Source: UBA1151 sp963579925 (GTDB taxonomy: Bacteria > Chloroflexota > Dehalococcoidia > Lucifugimonadales > Lucifugimonadaceae). Taken from it: DNA of 33,589 nucleotides. Below the pieces are notes generated by a model. It did not search any database and was not told the DNA's origin. It saw only the letters and a program-made list of their open reading frames with translations. Below are positions 29,411 through 33,589 of this stretch, one piece after another (the stretch's first letter is position 1; each line of letters begins with the position of its first letter). The DNA lies in contig CAUZJA010000006.1 of NCBI GenBank assembly GCA_963579925.1, positions 1-33,589 of the forward strand. Direction: 5' to 3'. Position numbers and translations under genes: made by a program.

Positions 29411-31948
29411 TTAGAGGGCGTCGGCCAGTCGGTCAACTTCTCGCGCTCGCAGTGCCACGTTCACCCGCAGTTTCTCCAGATGCTGTTCAAGCATCAGTCG
29501 GCCCTGCGGAACTTCGTGGTCCTCAAAGAACTTGAGTACATCTTCTGCCTGTTCGGGGCGTGATAGCGCCTTCACCCCGGAGAGCATTCGGGCGATGGTG
29601 TTTGTCGGGTACTTCTCAAACATCTCATCCCAGTTGTCTTTGATGTGCTGCCATGCCCTGGAGCCATGCTCACGATTCATCATGCAGTAGGCCACAACGT
29701 ACGGCGCGTTCTGCGTACGTATCTCATCGTTAAGAGTCATCTCCAGGGTACGTTCTATCTGAGCCTCATCAGGGAAGCCTGCAAGCGCGTACATGTAGCG
29801 CGTTTCCTCTTGAGGGGTGGCAGCATCCTTGAACGTGGCCAGGAATGAGTCGTAGTCGGACTCGGTCCCTTTATTGGCAACGACCGATGTGACGGCCGCT
29901 GCAACGTTAGGCTCAATCGACCCCGCATCCTCAGCGTAGCGCGCCTGCATCTCTCGAGCGGTGGCTTGCGTTGCCGGATCGTTACCGGAGATTCCCATCG
30001 TGCGGATCAGCAAGCTTCGTAGCTCAAGATCACGCTCAGACTCACCCGGCGTGGCCTCCCAGCCCAACCGACTGTGCGCAGGTCCCGCCAGATCGCGGAC
30101 TCGCTCTCGGAAATTATCAAGCGCAGCGCCATCCAGGATACGGCTCAACTGCGTGAGACCACCCGTGAGTGCCGACCAGACGTCTGGATCTGTCTCGTTA
30201 GCGAATCCATCTGCAAACTTTAGGTACTCTAGCGACGAGGTACCGCCAGATATCACGGATGACCACGTGTCATCCGCGAGTCCATATCGCTCGATGCTTG
30301 CCAGGTCATCTGCCATGGACGCAGTTAGTGCGGCCAGAAGAGGTTGCGAGTACTCAACGCGGTAGAAGCCATCACCACCAGCGTTGACAAGTACCGTCTC
30401 AACATCAGAATCAAACGTCACTTCTTCTGAGCCAGACTCAAGCAGCACTCTTCGCTCTTCACTGCCCAATGCCGTGGTTACCCGCATGACAACAGGAACT
30501 GACCACAGAGTTGAGTTATCTTCCGCCGTGTAGAAGAATCGGCGCTGTCCCAGCGTCACTATGCGGCTGTCTGCCGACAATTCAGCGCTGATGATTGGGA
30601 AGCCCTTCTGGAATATCCAGGAGTCCATTATGCGACGCGCAGGCTGATTCGTGACCTCCTCAATGGCGTCCCACAGATCGCCGGTCTCCGTGTTCCCGTA
30701 GGAATGCTTCTTCAGGTAATGGCGAATACCGTCCCTGAAGTTTTCCTCGCCAAGGTACTGCTCCAACATTCGCAGCACAGAACCGCCCTTTTCGTACGTG
30801 AGCAGGTCAAACATTCCCTCCGCATCTTCAGGAGAGTTGACCTCCAACTCGATGGGGCGAGTCTTCGATAGGGAGTCCACGTCAAACGCCATTGAGCGCT
30901 CGAGACCAAACTGAACCCATCGCTCCCACTCTGGATGGAAGGCGTCCACAGCCATCGTCGCCATGAACGTTGCGAAGGCCTCGTTCAGCCAGATTCCATT
31001 CCACCAGCGCATCGTGACCAGATCGCCAAACCACATGTGCGCAAGCTCATGCGCGATCACATCAGCAACTCGAGTCAGTTCACTCTGTGTGGCCTTGTCA
31101 CGGTCAAGCAGCAGCAGTACTTCACGGAATGTAATACAGCCCACGTTTTCCATCGCTCCGGCAGCAAAGTCTGGGACCGCCACCAGATCGACCTTCTTGT
31201 CGGGATACGGAATGTCGTAGTACTTAGAGAAATGCTTCAAGCAGAACTCGCCAACCTCAAGCGCGTAGTCGGCCAAGTGTCCCTTGCCGATGGGATGCAC
31301 GATCCGCAGCGGCACGCCGTCCACGTCGACCGGATCGGTAGCCTCGAAAGGCCCAACGATGAACGCCACGAGGTACGTCGACATCTTCATCGTGTCGGCG
31401 AACACAAGCTTCCGTTTGCCGTTGCCAAGGTTATCGTCAGAAATCTCTGGCCCGTTGGAGATAGCGAACTGATCTTCTGGAACAATCAGCGTCACGCCGT
31501 ATGTCGCCTTGAAGTCAGGCTCGTCAAAACACGGAAAGGCTCGACGAGCATCCGTGGACTCAAACTGCGTGGTAGCAATCGTGTGCTCTACGCCATCGTC
31601 ATCCGTGAACCGTGAGCGGTAAAAGCCGCGCAGCTTGTCGTTCAGAATGCCGGTGAACTTCAGCGAGATTATCGCCTCTCCCGGTTGAAGGTCCGCGCCA
31701 AACTCAAGAGTGGCCCGAGTCAGCTCCTCATCCATCGAAATGGACGATGCCCGCACTCCGCCCACCGATGCAGACTGGATCTCTATCTCAGCAGAATTTA
31801 GAACAATTGAAGACGTCGCGGCTTGAATATCAACAGTGATATCGACCTCGCCAGAGAATGTCGCAGCGTCCAGATCAGGCTCGAGCGTGAGCGCATAGTG
31901 GGACGGAAGTACCGTGCGGGCAAGTCGGTAGGGATTATCGGTGGTCAA
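29411..31948 (-). CDS. M1-family zinc aminopeptidase
   Basis: Removes N-terminal residues from peptides. The exopeptidase motif GAMEN (264-268) and the zinc site HELAH-x18-E (H300, E301, H304, E323 in WLNEAF) are intact. The N-terminal beta-domain includes YALTLEPDLDAATFSGEVDI and QFESTDARRAFPCFDEPDFKATY. A helical ERAP1-like C-terminal domain completes the 845 residues, as in the tricorn-interacting factor/ERAP branch rather than E. coli PepN. There is no signal peptide, so it is cytoplasmic. The start is TTG 31948 with GAGGT 9 nt upstream. It stands alone: the gap to the next gene is 77 bp, and a strong terminator follows. Confidence 0.95.
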   Translation of the reverse strand: MTTDNPYRLARTVLPSHYALTLEPDLDAATFSGEVDITVDIQAATSSIVLNSAEIEIQSASVGGVRASSISMDEELTRATLEFGADLQPGEAIISLKFTGILNDKLRGFYRSRFTDDDGVEHTIATTQFESTDARRAFPCFDEPDFKATYGVTLIVPEDQFAISNGPEISDDNLGNGKRKLVFADTMKMSTYLVAFIVGPFEATDPVDVDGVPLRIVHPIGKGHLADYALEVGEFCLKHFSKYYDIPYPDKKVDLVAVPDFAAGAMENVGCITFREVLLLLDRDKATQSELTRVADVIAHELAHMWFGDLVTMRWWNGIWLNEAFATFMATMAVDAFHPEWERWVQFGLERSMAFDVDSLSKTRPIELEVNSPEDAEGMFDLLTYEKGGSVLRMLEQYLGEENFRDGIRHYLKKHSYGNTETGDLWDAIEEVTNQPARRIMDSWIFQKGFPIISAELSADSRIVTLGQRRFFYTAEDNSTLWSVPVVMRVTTALGSEERRVLLESGSEEVTFDSDVETVLVNAGGDGFYRVEYSQPLLAALTASMADDLASIERYGLADDTWSSVISGGTSSLEYLKFADGFANETDPDVWSALTGGLTQLSRILDGAALDNFRERVRDLAGPAHSRLGWEATPGESERDLELRSLLIRTMGISGNDPATQATAREMQARYAEDAGSIEPNVAAAVTSVVANKGTESDYDSFLATFKDAATPQEETRYMYALAGFPDEAQIERTLEMTLNDEIRTQNAPYVVAYCMMNREHGSRAWQHIKDNWDEMFEKYPTNTIARMLSGVKALSRPEQAEDVLKFFEDHEVPQGRLMLEQHLEKLRVNVALRAREVDRLADAL

Positions 31949-32025
31949 GTTGCGGGTACCTCATGTTTTAGAACAAACAGAAAATCAGAAGTCGAGAATA
32001 GCAAAACCCAGACCTAATTACTTAA

Positions 32026-32850
32026 CTACGCCTGCATCCCATCACCACTCCACCCGTTCGCCACATCCACACAGCGGTAGAACTCCACGCCTTCGTGGGA
32101 CTTCATGTGGGTGATGAGGCGACGTAATGCTTCCATGCGGGAATGGCGGCCGGTTACGTAGGGGTGCATGGTGAGGATCATGGCACCGCCTTCACGGTAG
32201 GCGCCGTCGAATTCCCACTGCCATGCTTCGAGCGTGTCATTGGGGCTTGATAGCGTGGACATCCTGCCCTGGACTGGCGACCACGAGTAGTACGGAACAT
32301 CGTCCAGCGACCAGTGGACTGGGATCTCCACGATCTTATCGTCGCCAACTTCAAACTCGTACGGCTTATCGCTGCCCATCAGGCTTGAGTCGTATACAAA
32401 ACCGCGCTCGACCAGCAGCTCCAGTGAGTGCTCGCTCAACTCCCACGATGGCGATCGATAGCCAGTTGGCCGCTCCCCCGTAATGCCTTCCAGTATGCCG
32501 GAACCACGATCCAAGATTTCGGCTTCTTGCTCACGTGATTCCAGCGTTCCTGGAGGCTCGTGAAGGTAGCCGTGGTGGGCGACCTCATGACCTGCATCTG
32601 CGATGCTCTTCACCTCATCCGGCCACCGCTCGGCAACCCATCCGGGCACAAAGAACGAGGCAGGAATAGCCTCTTCTTCCAACAGTCTCAAGATGCGGGG
32701 CAGGCCGACGTTTGGGCCAAATTCACCCAGCGATAACAGGCTTGGCTTATCAGCGAGCGAGGGATCTCGGTTCAGCGCCCCCGACGGCCCGTCAAGATCA
32801 AACGAGAGCATCACACCAATACGAGTATCGCCCGGCCAAATACCTGTCAT
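32026..32850 (-). CDS. Polysaccharide-deacetylase-type hydrolase (NodB fold, PuuE/allantoinase-like)
   Basis: A metal-dependent NodB-fold hydrolase. The catalytic Asp/metal strand is SFDLDGPSG, the metal-binding histidines are in HEVAHHGYLHEPP, and the conserved later strands are TGYRSPSWELS and YDSSLMGSDKPYE, with a C-terminal His in ILTMHPYVTG. The combination DLDG plus GYRSPSW is common in the PuuE-like branch, which acts on small C-N compounds such as allantoin, as well as in chitin-type deacetylases. There is no signal peptide, which favours an intracellular small-molecule hydrolase. It follows the substrate-binding-protein gene by 15 bp with a GGGAG ribosome site, so it may process an imported compound. 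Confidence 0.85.
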   Translation of the reverse strand: MTGIWPGDTRIGVMLSFDLDGPSGALNRDPSLADKPSLLSLGEFGPNVGLPRILRLLEEEAIPASFFVPGWVAERWPDEVKSIADAGHEVAHHGYLHEPPGTLESREQEAEILDRGSGILEGITGERPTGYRSPSWELSEHSLELLVERGFVYDSSLMGSDKPYEFEVGDDKIVEIPVHWSLDDVPYYSWSPVQGRMSTLSSPNDTLEAWQWEFDGAYREGGAMILTMHPYVTGRHSRMEALRRLITHMKSHEGVEFYRCVDVANGWSGDGMQA

Positions 32851-32865
32851 GAGTCCACTCCCTGT

Positions 32866-33589
32866 TTAGCCGACGAGCGAAACCACATCGTCGTATGCGT
32901 GCCGCTTGGTGATGAGACCCGAGTACAGGAAGACGTCCAACGCTGCGTCGTACGACTCCTGGCTGATGGCGGTGTCCGGGTTCCAACAACCCAGTCCCTG
33001 GTAGAACTCAATCGTCTTCGCCAGCACGCCCTGATCGATATCCGGGAAGAACGATTTCTCAGCCGCAGCGATCTCCGCTGCCGGTGTCTCATTCACATAG
33101 GCACGAGACTTTCTGTATGCGCGAATGAAGCCAGCACACTCGTCAGTCCCGGCGAACTCTGGCGTCGCGATTATGGAACTGAACGCCACCGGGCCGATCG
33201 CTTCACCAGTGGACGCCACCACGTGACCGATGCCGTCGTTCTCAAGCTGCTGGGGGTATGGGCCCTGCAGGTGAACATAGTCGCCCTGACCATCACGGAA
33301 TGCGGAGTCAACAGCGTCCGCTTCACCTGCGTCGATTGTGTTGATGTCATCGTACTTGATACCCATCTTATGTACGGCGTACTTGAACATTGCCAGCGGC
33401 TGACCGCCTACGTCTGCAATTACTCCGGGGCCAAGGAGTTTATCCCACGTGAAGTTTGGATCAGGCTCGCGTCCCGCGATGAAGAAGCCATCGCGCTCAT
33501 TGATCTGAGCAATGTGAACAATTGGCGGAGTCTCACCGCGCTCGAGGAACGCCCACGAAGCCGATACTGCTGCCTGACCAACGTGTGCC
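32866..33589 (-). CDS. ABC transporter substrate-binding protein, NMT1/TauA-like (partial)
   Basis: The frame is open to the right edge, so the N-terminus, including any signal peptide, is missing. The visible 240 residues begin AHVGQAAVSASWAFLERG and continue VHIAQINERDGFFIAGREPDPNFTW, GPGVIADVGGQPLAMFKYAVHKMGI, and a domain-2 segment GQGDYVHLQGPYPQQLENDG. This is the layout of NMT1/THI5/TauA/SsuA-type periplasmic proteins, which bind thiamine precursors, sulfonates, nitrate or other small anions. The ligand cannot be told. Membrane and ATPase subunits would be expected beyond the edge. It is co-transcribed with the downstream NodB-type hydrolase. Confidence 0.85.
   Translation of the reverse strand, partial: AHVGQAAVSASWAFLERGETPPIVHIAQINERDGFFIAGREPDPNFTWDKLLGPGVIADVGGQPLAMFKYAVHKMGIKYDDINTIDAGEADAVDSAFRDGQGDYVHLQGPYPQQLENDGIGHVVASTGEAIGPVAFSSIIATPEFAGTDECAGFIRAYRKSRAYVNETPAAEIAAAEKSFFPDIDQGVLAKTIEFYQGLGCWNPDTAISQESYDAALDVFLYSGLITKRHAYDDVVSLVG

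Noticed and set aside
30935..31615. 226-codon plus-strand frame
   Set aside because: Antisense of the M1 aminopeptidase catalytic region, with no recognisable domain.
1..33589. CRISPR arrays, insertion sequences, prophage or integrase genes
   Set aside because: No regularly spaced repeats, transposase motifs or terminal inverted repeats were found, despite relics and island-like content.

Overview
The window looks like a chromosomal segment of a free-living, probably aerobic bacterium. My best inference is a marine Chloroflexota of the SAR202/Dehalococcoidia type. The support is indirect: the order rpmH-rnpA-yidD-yidC-jag, two divergent enolase-superfamily (COG4948) dehydratase/racemase genes, CoA-ester genes, large CCG-domain FeS oxidoreductases, a YidC without the large periplasmic domain, and frequent GTG/TTG starts. 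No rRNA, tRNA, CRISPR array or IS element was seen.

Layout. 1-3907: a truncated tlyA-like gene, divergent from a UbiA-family decaprenyl-phosphate phosphoribosyltransferase gene, then a membrane FeS oxidoreductase of the ETF:menaquinone oxidoreductase type. 3952-6005: an accessory island with a beta-group DNA methyltransferase carrying an unassigned zinc-ribbon C-terminal domain, a 47-codon Cys-rich micro-gene with its own ribosome binding site, and a decayed copy of an acyl-CoA ligase 3' end. 6078-11114 (minus): an enolase-superfamily enzyme, a second ligase-tail relic, the intact acyl-CoA ligase, two crotonases and a PDZ-less serine protease, with tightly overlapping ends from ligase to protease. 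11229-16129 (minus): the ribosomal protein L34/RNase P/membrane insertase cluster rpmH-rnpA-yidD-propeller lipoprotein-yidC-jag, followed by a pfkB-type kinase gene split by a frameshift. The yidC and jag reading frames overlap by about 104 nt.

16340-21395 (plus): GreA with an extra N-terminal domain, a Na+/Ca2+-exchanger-like protein that may start at ATA, and a GlcD-GlcF-like FAD/FeS fusion dehydrogenase coupled to it by an ATGA overlap. 21392-28392 (minus): a GH43-like propeller protein; then a run read as higB-higA-APH kinase-MFS exporter-galactonate-dehydratase-like enzyme-brnT-brnA that ends at a perfect hairpin terminator, so two unrelated toxin-antitoxin modules bracket a small metabolic/export cassette; then rsgA with a structured upstream region. 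28710-33589 (minus): a secreted Pro-rich protein, an M1 aminopeptidase, and a polysaccharide-deacetylase-type hydrolase downstream of a truncated NMT1/TauA-type substrate-binding protein.

Themes. Carboxylate and CoA-ester catabolism feeding FAD/FeS electron transfer to quinone is the dominant metabolic signal. The less ordinary signals are the methyltransferase fusion, the yidC/jag overprint, the GreA fusion, the two ligase-tail relics around an enolase gene, and several compact regulatory sites (HigBA and BrnTA operators, a hairpin masking a ribosome binding site).
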